Origin: Streptomyces sp. 2131.1
Lineage (GTDB): Bacteria > Actinomycetota > Actinomycetes > Streptomycetales > Streptomycetaceae
Direction of reading: 5' to 3'
Length of the DNA: 64,000 nt
Assembly (NCBI RefSeq): GCF_900105515.1
Contig: NZ_FNSY01000001.1
Coordinates: 5,692,001-5,756,000 of the forward strand
A program made the position numbers and the translations under genes. Position 1 is the first letter of the stretch; each line of letters starts with the position of its first letter. Shown here in pieces: positions 24,916-33,209 of this stretch. The notes beneath the pieces are model-generated. The model saw only the letters and a program-made list of their open reading frames with translations. It had not been told where the DNA came from and did no database searches.

Positions 24916-26298
24916 CAGCAGCAGGATGAAGACCAGCGAGGCCACGGAGATGATGGTCTCCATCACCGACCAGGTCTTCACCGTCTGTCCCACGTCCATG
25001 CCGAAGTACTCCTTCACCAGCCAGAACCCGGCGTCGTTGACGTGGCTGAAGAAGAGCGAGCCCGCGCCGACGGCGAGGACCAGCAGGGCCGCGTGGGAGG
25101 TCGACATGTCGGCCGCCAGCGGGGCGACCAGACCGGCCGCCGAGATCGTCGCCACCGTCGCCGAGCCGGTCGCGAGCCGGATCGCCACGGCGATCAGCCA
25201 GCCGAGCAGCAGCGCGGGGATCGACCAGTCCTCGGAGAAGTCCAGGATCATCCGGCCCACGCCCGCGTCGATCAGCGTCTGCTTGAAGCCGCCGCCCGCG
25301 CCCACGATGAGCAGCACACCGGCGATCGGGGCCAGGGACTTCTCCACGGTGGTGGAGAGCCTGCCCTTGGTGAAACCGGCGGCCCGGCCCAGCGTGAACA
25401 TGCCGACGATCACGGCCGCGAGGAGCGCGATCAGCGGCGAGCCGATCACATCGGTGACCTTCTGGAGCCCCTGCTCCGGGTCGTCCACCACGATGTCGAC
25501 GAGCGCCTTGACGAGCATCAGCACGACGGGCAGCAGGATCGTGGCGAGGGTGGCGCCGAAGCCGGGGCGGCGCTCCAGGTCCTCCGAGGGGCGCTGCGGG
25601 ATCATCTTGTCCGGCGCCTCGATGTCCACCCAGCGGGCGGCGTAACGGGAGAAGACCGGACCGGCGAGGATCACCGTCGGGATCGCGACGACCACGCCGA
25701 GGGCCAGCGTGACGCCCAGGTTGGCGCCGAGCGCGTCGATCGCGACGAGCGGGCCGGGGTGCGGGGGGATGAGCCCGTGCATCACGGACAGGCCGGCCAG
25801 GGCCGGGATGCCGATGCGCATCAGGGAGTAGTTGCCGCGCTTGGCGACGAGCAGCACCACGGGGATCATCAGCACGATCCCGACCTCGAAGAACAGCGGC
25901 AGGCCGATGATCGAGGCGATGAGGACCATCGCCCACGGCATGGCCCGCTTGCTGGTCCTCGCCAGGATCGTGTCGACGATCTGGTCGGCGCCGCCGGAGT
26001 CCGCGAGCAGCTTGCCCAGGATCGCGCCGAGCGCGATCAGGACGCCGACGCCCGCGACGGTGGAGCCGAGGCCCGCGGTGAAGCTCGCTATCGTCTTCGC
26101 CGGCGCGGCACCGGCGAAGGAGCCGAGCGCCAGCGAGCCGATGGTGAGCGCGAGGAACGCGTGCATCTTGAACTTGGTGATGAGCAGGACGATGACGGCG
26201 ATGCCCGCCAGGACGGCGATGCCCAACTGCGCGTTGCCGGCCGAGGTGATCGGTTCGACGGCGTCCGCTGCCAGCGTCTCGACGCTGAGACTGGTCAC
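24901..26298 (-). CDS. gntP: gluconate permease, GntP family
   Basis: 465-aa H+-coupled gluconate importer with many membrane helices. Family blocks: LITKFKMHAFLALTIGSLALG, GVGVLIALGAILGKLLADSGGA, GLPLFFEVGIVLMIPVV, HGLIPPHPGPLVAI and ATGSATVATISAAGLVAPL. GTG at 26298 is selected, 11 bp after the stop of the gluconate kinase gene, so the two are one operon. Expression is probably repressed by the GntR gene at 26962, through the paired boxes at 26887-26925. Gluconate taken up would be phosphorylated by the next gene product. Confidence 0.93.
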   Translation of the reverse strand: MTSLSVETLAADAVEPITSAGNAQLGIAVLAGIAVIVLLITKFKMHAFLALTIGSLALGSFAGAAPAKTIASFTAGLGSTVAGVGVLIALGAILGKLLADSGGADQIVDTILARTSKRAMPWAMVLIASIIGLPLFFEVGIVLMIPVVLLVAKRGNYSLMRIGIPALAGLSVMHGLIPPHPGPLVAIDALGANLGVTLALGVVVAIPTVILAGPVFSRYAARWVDIEAPDKMIPQRPSEDLERRPGFGATLATILLPVVLMLVKALVDIVVDDPEQGLQKVTDVIGSPLIALLAAVIVGMFTLGRAAGFTKGRLSTTVEKSLAPIAGVLLIVGAGGGFKQTLIDAGVGRMILDFSEDWSIPALLLGWLIAVAIRLATGSATVATISAAGLVAPLAADMSTSHAALLVLAVGAGSLFFSHVNDAGFWLVKEYFGMDVGQTVKTWSVMETIISVASLVFILLLSLIV

Positions 26299-26309
26299 GG
26301 TGGTGGTCC

Positions 26310-26819
26310 TTAGCTGTCGAGCCGGCGCAACGCGGCGACGGCTCGCTGGGTGATTTCTTCGGGGGTGCCGGAGACGTCGACCGAGACGCCGGCCTCGTCG
26401 TCCTCCAGGGGCTGGAGGGTGGCGAACTGCGAGTCGAGGAGCGCGGTCGGCATGAAGTGGCCCTTGCGGGCCGCCATCCGCTCCTCGATGAGGGAGCGGT
26501 CGCCGGTCAGGTGCAGGAAGACGGCGCCCGGGGCCTCGGCACGCAGCCGGTCCCGGTAGGCGCGCTTGAGCGCGGAGCTGCTGACGACCCCGCCGAGCCC
26601 CGCCCGGCCGTGCGCCCACTGCCCGATCGCGTCGAGCCAGGGCCACCGGTCCGCGTCGTCCAGCGGGGTGCCGGCCGACATCTTGGCGATGTTCGCGGGG
26701 GGATGGAAGTCGTCGCCCTCGGCGTACGGAACGCCCAGTGCGGCGGCGAGCAGGGGGCCGATCGTGGTCTTGCCGGTCCCTGCCACGCCCATCACCACGA
26801 CGACGTGGGGGGTGCTCAT
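26310..26819 (-). CDS. gntK: gluconokinase
   Basis: 169-aa kinase forming 6-phosphogluconate from gluconate and ATP. Walker A is GVAGTGKTT near residue 10; other family motifs are YAEGDDFHPPANIAKMSAGTP, DDADRWPWL, CSALKR-like SSSALKRAYRD, and ARKGHFMPTALLDSQFATLQ. ATG at 26819 is chosen because GAGG lies 7-8 bases before it and the longer frame adds an unlikely Arg-rich tail. First gene of the gntKP operon. The repressor gene is divergent, with two candidate operator boxes between. Confidence 0.93.
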   Translation of the reverse strand: MSTPHVVVVMGVAGTGKTTIGPLLAAALGVPYAEGDDFHPPANIAKMSAGTPLDDADRWPWLDAIGQWAHGRAGLGGVVSSSALKRAYRDRLRAEAPGAVFLHLTGDRSLIEERMAARKGHFMPTALLDSQFATLQPLEDDEAGVSVDVSGTPEEITQRAVAALRRLDS

Positions 26820-26882
26820 TGCGGTGCCTCGCTGTCTCTGCGATGTCTTCCTCGACATCGGTCCGTCGCGCCACTGAAACCT

Positions 26883-26930
26883 ATACGTACGACTTATTCA
26901 AGAGGGTGTGACATAAACGTCGTACTTAAT
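26883..26930. promoter_or_regulatory. paired candidate GntR boxes between gntK and gntR
   Basis: GTACGAC at 26887-26893 and its inverse GTCGTAC at 26919-26925, both flanked by AT-rich bases, 32 bp apart centre to centre (three helical turns). The gap divides divergent gluconate genes and is notably AT-rich for this genome. Confidence 0.55.
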
Positions 26931-26961
26931 GGCTTCGGAGGGTGCCCCGTACCCTGGGGCC

Positions 26962-27663
26962 ATGACCACACCTGCCCAGGGGCTCCACACGCATGTCCTG
27001 GACGCCCTGGGCCTGGAGATCGCCGCCGGGGAGCACCCGCCCGGCCAGGTGCTGCGCACGGACGAGCTGGCGCGGCGCTTCGACGTCTCGCGCACGGTGG
27101 TCCGCGAGGTGATCCGGGTCCTGGAGTCGATGCACCTGGTCGAGTCCCGCCGCCGCGTCGGCGTGACCGTACGGCCGGCCGAGGCGTGGAACGTGTACGA
27201 CCCCCAGGTCATCCGGTGGCGGCTGGCCGGCGCCGACCGCCCCCGCCAGCTGCGCTCCCTCACCGTCCTGCGCTCCGCGATCGAACCGGTCGCCGCCTCG
27301 CTCGCCGCCCGCAACGCCACCCCCGAGCAGTGCGCCGAGCTGACCGAGCGCGCCCTCGGCATGGTCGCCACCTCGCGCGGTCAGCAGCTGGAGGGCTACC
27401 TCGCGCACGACATCGCCTTCCACCGCATCGTCCTCAACGCCTCCGGCAACGAGATGTTCGCGCGCCTGGGCGACGTGGTCGCCGAGGTCCTGGCGGGCCG
27501 CACGCACCACCAGGTGATGTTCGAGGACCCCGACCCGGCGGCCGTCACCCTCCACGTCCGGCTCGCCGAGGCCGTACGCGCGGGCGACGCCGCCGACGCC
27601 GAGCGCCTGACGAAGGAGATCGCCGTCGGCGCCCTGCACGAGCTGGACGTGCTCGCGCCCTGA
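26962..27663 (+). CDS. gntR: GntR/FCD family regulator of gluconate genes
   Basis: 233-aa repressor. Winged helix in LRTDELARRFDVSRTVVREV followed by IRVLESMHLVESRRRVG, and a C-terminal FCD domain with metal/ligand residues (HDIAFHRIVLNASGNEMF, HVRLAEAVRAGDAADAERL). ATG at 26962 is chosen; the 11 residues before it in frame lie in the promoter gap. Divergent from gntK-gntP; paired GTACGAC boxes lie between. By context the effector is gluconate or a phosphorylated product. Family call is secure, effector inferred. Confidence 0.9.
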   Translation: MTTPAQGLHTHVLDALGLEIAAGEHPPGQVLRTDELARRFDVSRTVVREVIRVLESMHLVESRRRVGVTVRPAEAWNVYDPQVIRWRLAGADRPRQLRSLTVLRSAIEPVAASLAARNATPEQCAELTERALGMVATSRGQQLEGYLAHDIAFHRIVLNASGNEMFARLGDVVAEVLAGRTHHQVMFEDPDPAAVTLHVRLAEAVRAGDAADAERLTKEIAVGALHELDVLAP

Positions 27664-27768
27664 GCCCGCCCGCCGCCCGGCACCGCGTACCGTTGCCCGT
27701 GATCGATCCCGGCCACGAACCGGGAGCACCGGTCTCAGTGAAGAGTCGGGAAAAGGGAGTCCACGGGA

Positions 27769-28854
27769 ATGCCGCAGCACGTACAAGGGGTCATCGCACC
27801 GGGCAGGAACGAACCGGTGCGCGTCGAGACGATCGTCATCCCGGACCCCGGCCCCGGTGAGGCCGTGGTGAAGGTCCAGGCGTGCGGCGTCTGCCACACC
27901 GACCTGCACTACAAGCAGGGCGGGATCAATGACGAGTTCCCCTTCCTCCTCGGCCACGAGGCCGCCGGTGTCGTGGAGTCCGTCGGCGAGGGCGTCACCG
28001 ACGTCGCCCCGGGCGACTTCGTGATCCTCAACTGGCGTGCGGTGTGCGGCCAGTGCCGCGCCTGTCTGCGCGGGCGCCCCTGGTACTGCTTCGACACGCA
28101 CAACGCGAAGCAGAAGATGACCCTGCTCGACGGCACCGAGCTGTCCCCGGCCCTGGGCATCGGCGCCTTCGCCGAGAAGACCCTCGTCGCCTCCGGCCAG
28201 TGCACCAAGGTCGACCCGGAGGTCGCCCCCGAGGTCGCCGGGCTGCTCGGCTGCGGCGTCATGGCGGGCATCGGCGCCGCCATCAACACCGGCCAGGTCG
28301 GCCGCGGCGACTCGGTCGCTGTCATCGGCTGCGGCGGCGTCGGCGACGCGGCGATCGCGGGCGCCCGGCTGGCCGGGGCGGCGAAGATCATCGCCGTGGA
28401 CATCGACGACCGCAAGCTGGAGACGGCGAAGTCGATGGGCGCCACGCACACCGTCAACTCCCGGTCCACCGACCCCGTCGAGGCCATCCGCGAGCTGACC
28501 GGCGGCAACGGCGCCGACGTCGTCATCGAGGCCGTCGGCCGCCCGGAGACGTACAAGCAGGCCTTCTACGCCCGCGACCTCGCCGGCACCGTCGTCCTCG
28601 TCGGCGTCCCCACCCCCGACATGCAGCTCGAACTCCCGCTGCTCGACGTCTTCGGCCGCGGCGGGTCGCTCAAGTCCTCCTGGTACGGCGACTGCCTGCC
28701 TTCCCGCGACTTCCCGATGCTGATCGACCTCCACCAGCAGGGCCGCCTGGACCTCGCCGCGTTCGTCACCGAGACCATCGGCCTCGGCGACATCGAGCAG
28801 GCCTTCGGCCGGATGCACGACGGCGACGTCCTGCGCTCGGTGGTGGTGTTCTGA
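27769..28854 (+). CDS. mscR: S-(hydroxymethyl)mycothiol dehydrogenase
   Basis: 361-aa zinc alcohol dehydrogenase that oxidises the formaldehyde-mycothiol adduct (and, in other actinobacteria, reduces S-nitrosomycothiol). Seen: catalytic zinc region VQACGVCHTDLHY and GHEAAGVVESVG, structural zinc cluster CGQCRACLRGRPWYC, then the NAD fold VIGCGGVGDAAIAGARLAGA. The WYCFDTHNAKQKMTL segment is characteristic of the mycothiol group. ATG at 27769 follows AAAGGGAGTCCACGGGA. The MBL-fold gene begins within the stop codon (TGATG), a fixed pair in actinobacteria. It works together with mycothiol, whose ligase MshC is encoded at 45916. Confidence 0.92.
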   Translation: MPQHVQGVIAPGRNEPVRVETIVIPDPGPGEAVVKVQACGVCHTDLHYKQGGINDEFPFLLGHEAAGVVESVGEGVTDVAPGDFVILNWRAVCGQCRACLRGRPWYCFDTHNAKQKMTLLDGTELSPALGIGAFAEKTLVASGQCTKVDPEVAPEVAGLLGCGVMAGIGAAINTGQVGRGDSVAVIGCGGVGDAAIAGARLAGAAKIIAVDIDDRKLETAKSMGATHTVNSRSTDPVEAIRELTGGNGADVVIEAVGRPETYKQAFYARDLAGTVVLVGVPTPDMQLELPLLDVFGRGGSLKSSWYGDCLPSRDFPMLIDLHQQGRLDLAAFVTETIGLGDIEQAFGRMHDGDVLRSVVVF

Positions 28855-29483
28855 TGACCGCCCGCATCGACCACCTCGTCACCTCCGGCACCTTCGCCCT
28901 CGACGGCGGCGAGTGGGACGTCGACAACAACGTCTGGATCGTCGGAGACGACACCGAGGCCGTCGTCATCGACGCCGCCCACGACGCCACCGCGATCGAG
29001 GACGCCCTCGGCGGCCGTACGCTGCGCGCCATCATCTGCACCCACGCGCACAACGACCACATCGACGCCGCCCCGGCCCTCGCCGACGCCACCGGCGCGC
29101 CGGTCCTGCTCCACCCGGACGACCTGCCGCTGTGGAAGCAGACCCACCCGGACCGTGCCCCCGACGGCGAACTGGCCGACGGCCAGGAGATCACCGTCGC
29201 GGGCACCACGCTGACCGTGCTGCACACCCCGGGCCACGCCCCCGGCGCGGTCTGCCTGTACGCCCCCGGGCTGGCCACCGTCTTCACCGGGGACACGCTC
29301 TTCCAGGGCGGCCCCGGCGCCACCGGCCGGTCCTTCTCGTCGTTCCCGGTGATCGTCGACTCGATCAGGGACCGGCTGCTCACCCTGGACCCGGCGACCG
29401 AGGTGCGCACCGGGCACGGCGACCCCACCACCATCGGCGCGGAGGCCCCGCACCTCGACGAGTGGATCGCCCGGGGCCACTGA
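28854..29483 (+). CDS. MBL-fold metallo-hydrolase linked to mycothiol dehydrogenase
   Basis: 209 aa, glyoxalase II-like. Metal-binding motif THAHNDHIDAAP (HxHxDH), then HTPGHAPGAVCLYAPG and FTGDTLFQGGPGATGRSFSSF, and a final His in TGHGDPTTIG. The start overlaps the stop of mscR by one base. From position it probably hydrolyses S-formylmycothiol, or another mycothiol thioester, to formate, completing formaldehyde detoxification; this is inferred from the operon and the similarity to thioester hydrolases. Stops 5 bp from the convergent pseudouridine synthase gene. Confidence 0.9.
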   Translation: MTARIDHLVTSGTFALDGGEWDVDNNVWIVGDDTEAVVIDAAHDATAIEDALGGRTLRAIICTHAHNDHIDAAPALADATGAPVLLHPDDLPLWKQTHPDRAPDGELADGQEITVAGTTLTVLHTPGHAPGAVCLYAPGLATVFTGDTLFQGGPGATGRSFSSFPVIVDSIRDRLLTLDPATEVRTGHGDPTTIGAEAPHLDEWIARGH

Positions 29484-29488
29484 GGGTC

Positions 29489-30424
29489 CTACTGATCCGG
29501 CCACGCGGAGAGCCGCAGCCCGCTCTCGAAGCGGTGCGGCTCTCCCGTGACCGGATCGGTGAACTCCAGCACCCGGGCGAGCAGTTGCAGCGGACGCGAG
29601 AAGTCGCCCGGCGCCGCGTCCGGCAGGACCGCCGGGTAGACCGGGTCGTTGACCAGCGGCAGGCCCAGGCTGTTCATATGGACCCGCAGCTGGTGCGTAC
29701 GCCCGGTGGCCGGCAGCAGCCGGTAGCGGCCGAGCCCGCCCCGGTGCGCCGACAGCTCGATCCGGCTCTCGCTGTTCGCCTCCCCGGCCTCCTCGCGCGC
29801 CGCGAGCACCCCGCGCTCCTTCACGATCCGGCTGAGCACCGTACGAGGCAGGTCGAGCCCCGGATCGTACGGGGCCACCGCCTCGTACTCCTTGCGCACC
29901 AGCCGGTCCCGGAACAGCGTCTGGTACGCCCCCCGGTCCCCGGGCCGCACCACGAACAGCACCAGCCCCGCCGTCAGCCGGTCCAGCCGGTGCGCGGGCT
30001 GGAGTCGCGGCAGGTCCAGGTCGCGGCGGAGCCGGGCCACCGCCGTCTCGGTGATGTGCCGGCCACGCGGCATCGTCGCCAGGAAGTGCGGCTTGTCCGC
30101 GACGACCAGACGCGCGTCCCGGTACACCACCCCCACCGGGAACGGCACCGGCTCCTCCGGCGCGAAGTCCCGGTGGAACCAGAGGTAGCGCCCCGCCGTG
30201 TACGGCTCGTCGCCGGAGACCGGGCCCGCCGTCGACACGAACCGGCCCCCGGCGAGCAGTGCCTGCACCCGGTCCGCGCCGATCGCCCCGGAGAACCGGT
30301 CGAGGAGATGGTCCCCGACCGTCGCCCACCGGCCCTCCGGGTCGGCCGGAAGCCGCACCCGCACCGGGTCGACGCCGTCGCGCTGGGGGAGCGGCGACGG
30401 CGGCGGCTTCGCCCGGCCCCTCAC
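29489..30424 (-). CDS. RluA-family pseudouridine synthase
   Basis: 311 aa. Converts uridine to pseudouridine in RNA. The catalytic block is PAHRLDRLTAGLVLFV (Asp148), followed by LPATGRTHQLRVHMNSLGLP. The N-terminal part has a weak S4-like segment (VGDHLLDRFSGAIGADRVQ). RNA target, rRNA or tRNA, cannot be told from sequence. GTG at 30424 is the first in-frame start after the hairpin at 30437-30474; a little upstream extension is not possible without crossing the hairpin. Confidence 0.87.
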   Translation of the reverse strand: MRGRAKPPPSPLPQRDGVDPVRVRLPADPEGRWATVGDHLLDRFSGAIGADRVQALLAGGRFVSTAGPVSGDEPYTAGRYLWFHRDFAPEEPVPFPVGVVYRDARLVVADKPHFLATMPRGRHITETAVARLRRDLDLPRLQPAHRLDRLTAGLVLFVVRPGDRGAYQTLFRDRLVRKEYEAVAPYDPGLDLPRTVLSRIVKERGVLAAREEAGEANSESRIELSAHRGGLGRYRLLPATGRTHQLRVHMNSLGLPLVNDPVYPAVLPDAAPGDFSRPLQLLARVLEFTDPVTGEPHRFESGLRLSAWPDQ

Positions 30425-30436
30425 CGGGGACTCCCG

Positions 30437-30474
30437 CCCGGCACCGGGAAACTGCTCGTTCTCATGGTGCCGGG
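30437..30474 (-). terminator. hairpin after the membrane-protein operon
   Basis: CCCGGCACC and GGTGCCGGG, 9-bp perfect arms with a 20-base loop, 27 bp after the stop at 30501 (reverse strand) and before the pseudouridine synthase start. Confidence 0.45.
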
Positions 30475-30500
30475 CATCCTTTCACGGACCCCGGGACGGC

Positions 30501-31706
30501 TCAGGACGAGGCGAACGTGAGCTTCTGCGGGGCGCAGCCGATCCGCTCGGCCTCCGCCGCCGCGTAGGCCGGCAGCAGGTCACGGGTGAAGGTGAACCGG
30601 TCGCCCCTGCCCGCCGGACGCAGCTGCTCCAGTACGAAGATCACCGGGCCGGTCTGGCAGATCGCCCGGTACACCGCCCGGTTCCCGCCGGCCTTGCCGT
30701 AGCCCCGGCTGCCCGTCACGGGCGCACCGGACCGCAACGAGTCCCAGGAGTAGATCTCCGCCAGCGCCGGGTCCTCCACCGTCGTCAGCCGCACGGACGC
30801 CTCCCGGAAGGAGGCCCCCGCCTCGCAGACCCGGGCGGGGCCGCCCTCGCCGCCGACGCGGGTCTCGTCCAGCTCCTCCCGGTACGCCGCCGGCAGGGTC
30901 AGGCCCTTGATCCCGCAGAAGGCGGACGGATCGGTCTCGACCCACTCCACCGGCGCCGGCAGATCGCGCGGCTCGCGGTACCGGCCGGAGCAGCCGAACT
31001 CCTCGATGACGCCGTTGGCCGCGTCGATGAGCGCCCCGGTCAGGGCGTTGCGGTCGCGCAGCGTGTACTCGCGGGAGACCTCGAAGCCCGCCCGGCCCAT
31101 GCCGATGTCCACCACCGTGGGCCCGGTGAACTCGTCGCGCCCCGTGCACGCCTGCGGCAGTGCGATCCAGGCGCGCGTGGAGGACGTCATGCCCGGCAGC
31201 CCCTCGCCGAGCGGCACCATGCCCGAGGCCAGGAACTCGCTCGGCCAGTCCTGCGCGTCGGTGCCCCGCAGGCCGTCCAGCCGGCGGACGTCCACCGTCA
31301 CCTGGCGGCGGGCCCGGTCGCCGTCGTAACCGGTGATGCGGCACTGTCCGTACGCGCCGCCGTCGCCCATCGGGTCGGTGCGCAGCGACTGCTCGTCGAC
31401 CACGGTTTCGCGGTCCCCGAACAGCGCGTCCATGGAACCGGAACCCAGCGAGTCCCAGCAGGGGGAGGGCCCCAGCAGCGGCAGCGTGTCCGTGCGCCAG
31501 GCGACCGCACCGGCGCCGACGAGCGCCCCGGCCAGCGCGGCGACGGTGGCGGCCCGAGCGGTACGGCTGCGCAGCAGCCGGCGGACGAACGAGGGCCGCG
31601 GCTCCTCCGGTGCGGCCGGGGCGGGTGCGGCCAGCGCCTCGGCGTCCGTCACGGGCGTCTCCCCGCCCGGCGCGCCGTCGATCTCCTCGTTGATCTTCTC
31701 GCTCAC
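30501..31706 (-). CDS. membrane-anchored hypothetical protein (paralogue of 31703-32767)
   Basis: 401 aa, not recognised. Acidic cytoplasmic N-terminus (MSEKINEEIDGAPGGETPVT, Ala/Pro-rich), basic turn RRLLRSRTARAATV, one membrane helix (about residues 52-69) and a large extracellular region with several Cys (PCWDSLG, QCRITGY, QACTG, GCSGR, FCGIKG, RVCEAG, ICQTG, IGCAPQ). The GTG start overlaps the stop of the upstream gene (GTGA at 31703-31706). Both proteins share the order anchor, CW motif, a TxxxR-ALxDAANG/TRADVLRMLLDAAN block, and a C-terminal ERIGC/KRIGC end, so they are probably duplicates. Known only as conserved streptomycete hypothetical proteins. Confidence 0.82.
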   Translation of the reverse strand: MSEKINEEIDGAPGGETPVTDAEALAAPAPAAPEEPRPSFVRRLLRSRTARAATVAALAGALVGAGAVAWRTDTLPLLGPSPCWDSLGSGSMDALFGDRETVVDEQSLRTDPMGDGGAYGQCRITGYDGDRARRQVTVDVRRLDGLRGTDAQDWPSEFLASGMVPLGEGLPGMTSSTRAWIALPQACTGRDEFTGPTVVDIGMGRAGFEVSREYTLRDRNALTGALIDAANGVIEEFGCSGRYREPRDLPAPVEWVETDPSAFCGIKGLTLPAAYREELDETRVGGEGGPARVCEAGASFREASVRLTTVEDPALAEIYSWDSLRSGAPVTGSRGYGKAGGNRAVYRAICQTGPVIFVLEQLRPAGRGDRFTFTRDLLPAYAAAEAERIGCAPQKLTFASS

Positions 31707-32767
31707 GCGCCCTCACCGCTTCCGCACCCGATGCGCTTGCCCACGGACTCGACGAAGCGGTTGAACACCTGCTGGTCGGAGGGGTGCCCCCGGTCCTGGA
31801 GACCGGCCTCCACATGCCCGTAGAACACCGTCCGCCGCCCGTCGCAGCCGCGGCGCACCAGTCCCTGCCCGGCGCCCTCCGGCATGCCCTTGAACAGGTC
31901 CGCCAGCCGGCTCCCGTTCGCCATCACGTACTGCGCGGACGGCTCGTCGGGCATCCGCAGGGTCTTCCACACCACCGAGCACGTCTGCAGCCGGTCGGTG
32001 ACCGCGCCCACCTGCTCCTTGTAGCGCGAGCGGTCGCCGTACTCGAAGCGCATCCCCGGTATCCGGCACAGCGGTGACCCGGCGGACTCCTCGTCCTCGG
32101 CCACCGTGACCATCGGGGAGCTGCTCCGCAGAGGCTGTGCGGGTGCGCACCCGGCCTTGTCCATACCGGTGTTGGCGGCGTCGAGCAGCATCCGCAGGAC
32201 ATCGGCGCGGGTGCCGATCGTGAACGGCACGGCGACCTTGCCGAGATGGCCGTCGCCGGTGCTCTCGCTGCGGATCGTCACCACGGTCGGCGAGCCGTCC
32301 CGGTCGCAGGACGACGGGAGCACCAGCATCCCCCGGTCCCCGGCCACCAGCCCGTCGAGCCCGTCCGGCAGCGGGGAGGCCGATCCGTGGAAGAACCGGG
32401 CCAGCCAGTCCCGGTGCTCCCTCACCTCGGCGGGTACGGGCCCGAACTCCAGGGTCACCGACTCCTCGAAGGCCAGCGGCTCGTCGGAGTCGTCGTCCTC
32501 GACCTCGGAGCCGACGGCCACCGTGCAGGTCCCCTGCGGGCGGGCTGCCGAGGGCGCCGCGGACTCGGTGGAGCGGCGCTCGGAGCCGGACTTCCGCAGC
32601 GCCTCGTCGCCCAGGAAGGACGGCCCGCTGTTCTGCTCCCACGCGCCCCAGCAGTAGCTGTCTCGGAAGGGCCGGCTGTCCGTCGCCCACAGGGTGGTGC
32701 CCGTCGCCACCACCGCCGCGGCCACCACCCCGGCGACGACCGCGGCTTTTCGCCTGCCGATGCCCAT
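31703..32767 (-). CDS. membrane-anchored hypothetical protein
   Basis: 354 aa, not recognised. Short basic N-terminus and one membrane helix (KAAVVAGVVAAAVVATGTTL), then an extracellular domain with DSYCWGAWEQ, FLGDEALR, VTLEFGPVPAEVREHRDWLARFF, TRADVLRMLLDAANTGMDKAGC, LCRIPGMRF and a closing VGKRIGCGSG. Even spacing of Cys suggests disulphides outside the cell. ATG at 32767 is preferred to the GTG three bases upstream because AGGGGGCTG then stands at proper distance. First gene of a two-gene operon with its paralogue. tRNA-Leu lies upstream on the same strand. A role at the cell surface is all that can be inferred. Confidence 0.82.
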   Translation of the reverse strand: MGIGRRKAAVVAGVVAAAVVATGTTLWATDSRPFRDSYCWGAWEQNSGPSFLGDEALRKSGSERRSTESAAPSAARPQGTCTVAVGSEVEDDDSDEPLAFEESVTLEFGPVPAEVREHRDWLARFFHGSASPLPDGLDGLVAGDRGMLVLPSSCDRDGSPTVVTIRSESTGDGHLGKVAVPFTIGTRADVLRMLLDAANTGMDKAGCAPAQPLRSSSPMVTVAEDEESAGSPLCRIPGMRFEYGDRSRYKEQVGAVTDRLQTCSVVWKTLRMPDEPSAQYVMANGSRLADLFKGMPEGAGQGLVRRGCDGRRTVFYGHVEAGLQDRGHPSDQQVFNRFVESVGKRIGCGSGEGA

Positions 32768-32900
32768 CACAGCCCCCTGGTGACGCAGTAAAGATCACGT
32801 AAAACGTCGATGCTACGACGCCGCCGGCAGCCCGGCGCAGGAGGGGTCGTGGACCCAATTGGGCGCGGAAGGACCCCGGTTGCCGATGCCGCACACAACG

Positions 32901-32938
32901 CGAGAGGCCCACGGTTCCTGGGAACCGTGGGCCTCTCG
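32901..32938 (-). terminator. terminator of tRNA-Leu, 18-bp perfect stem
   Basis: Arms CGAGAGGCCCACGGTTCC (32901-32918) and its exact complement (32921-32938) with only TG at the centre; the loop is probably opened by the inner CC/GG pairs. Starts 1 base after the tRNA CCA on the reverse strand. Confidence 0.8.
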
Positions 32939-32939
32939 T

Positions 32940-33025
32940 TGGTGTCCGAGGGGGGACTTGAACCCCCACGCCCGATAAAGGGCACTAGCACCTCAAGCTA
33001 GCGCGTCTGCCATTCCGCCACCCGG
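32940..33025 (-). tRNA. tRNA-Leu (anticodon GAG)
   Basis: Class II tRNA of 83 nt plus an encoded CCA (32940-32942). Acceptor stem GTCCGGG pairs with CTCGGAC (one G-U). D-loop begins GGCGGAATGGCAGACGC; anticodon stem-loop GCTAG-CTTGAGG-TGCTAG gives GAG; a long variable arm TGCCCTTTATCGGGCG is typical of leucine; T-arm GGGGG-TTCAAGT-CCCCC. It reads CUC and CUU codons; CUC is among the main leucine codons of this genome. Confidence 0.96.
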
Positions 33026-33209
33026 ACAAGGTGTCTGTCTCGCGGGCCTCGCCCGTTCCGACGTGGAAAACCATAGCAAACATTGGAGGGTGCTCGATCA
33101 CGCCCGCTCCCGGGTGAAGGCCGCATGACGAGGCACGGGGCCCCTTGGGTGCGCGGGCCCGGCGATGGAGGATGGGAGGGAGCACCACGGCGACAGGGAA
33201 GGAACCAGC

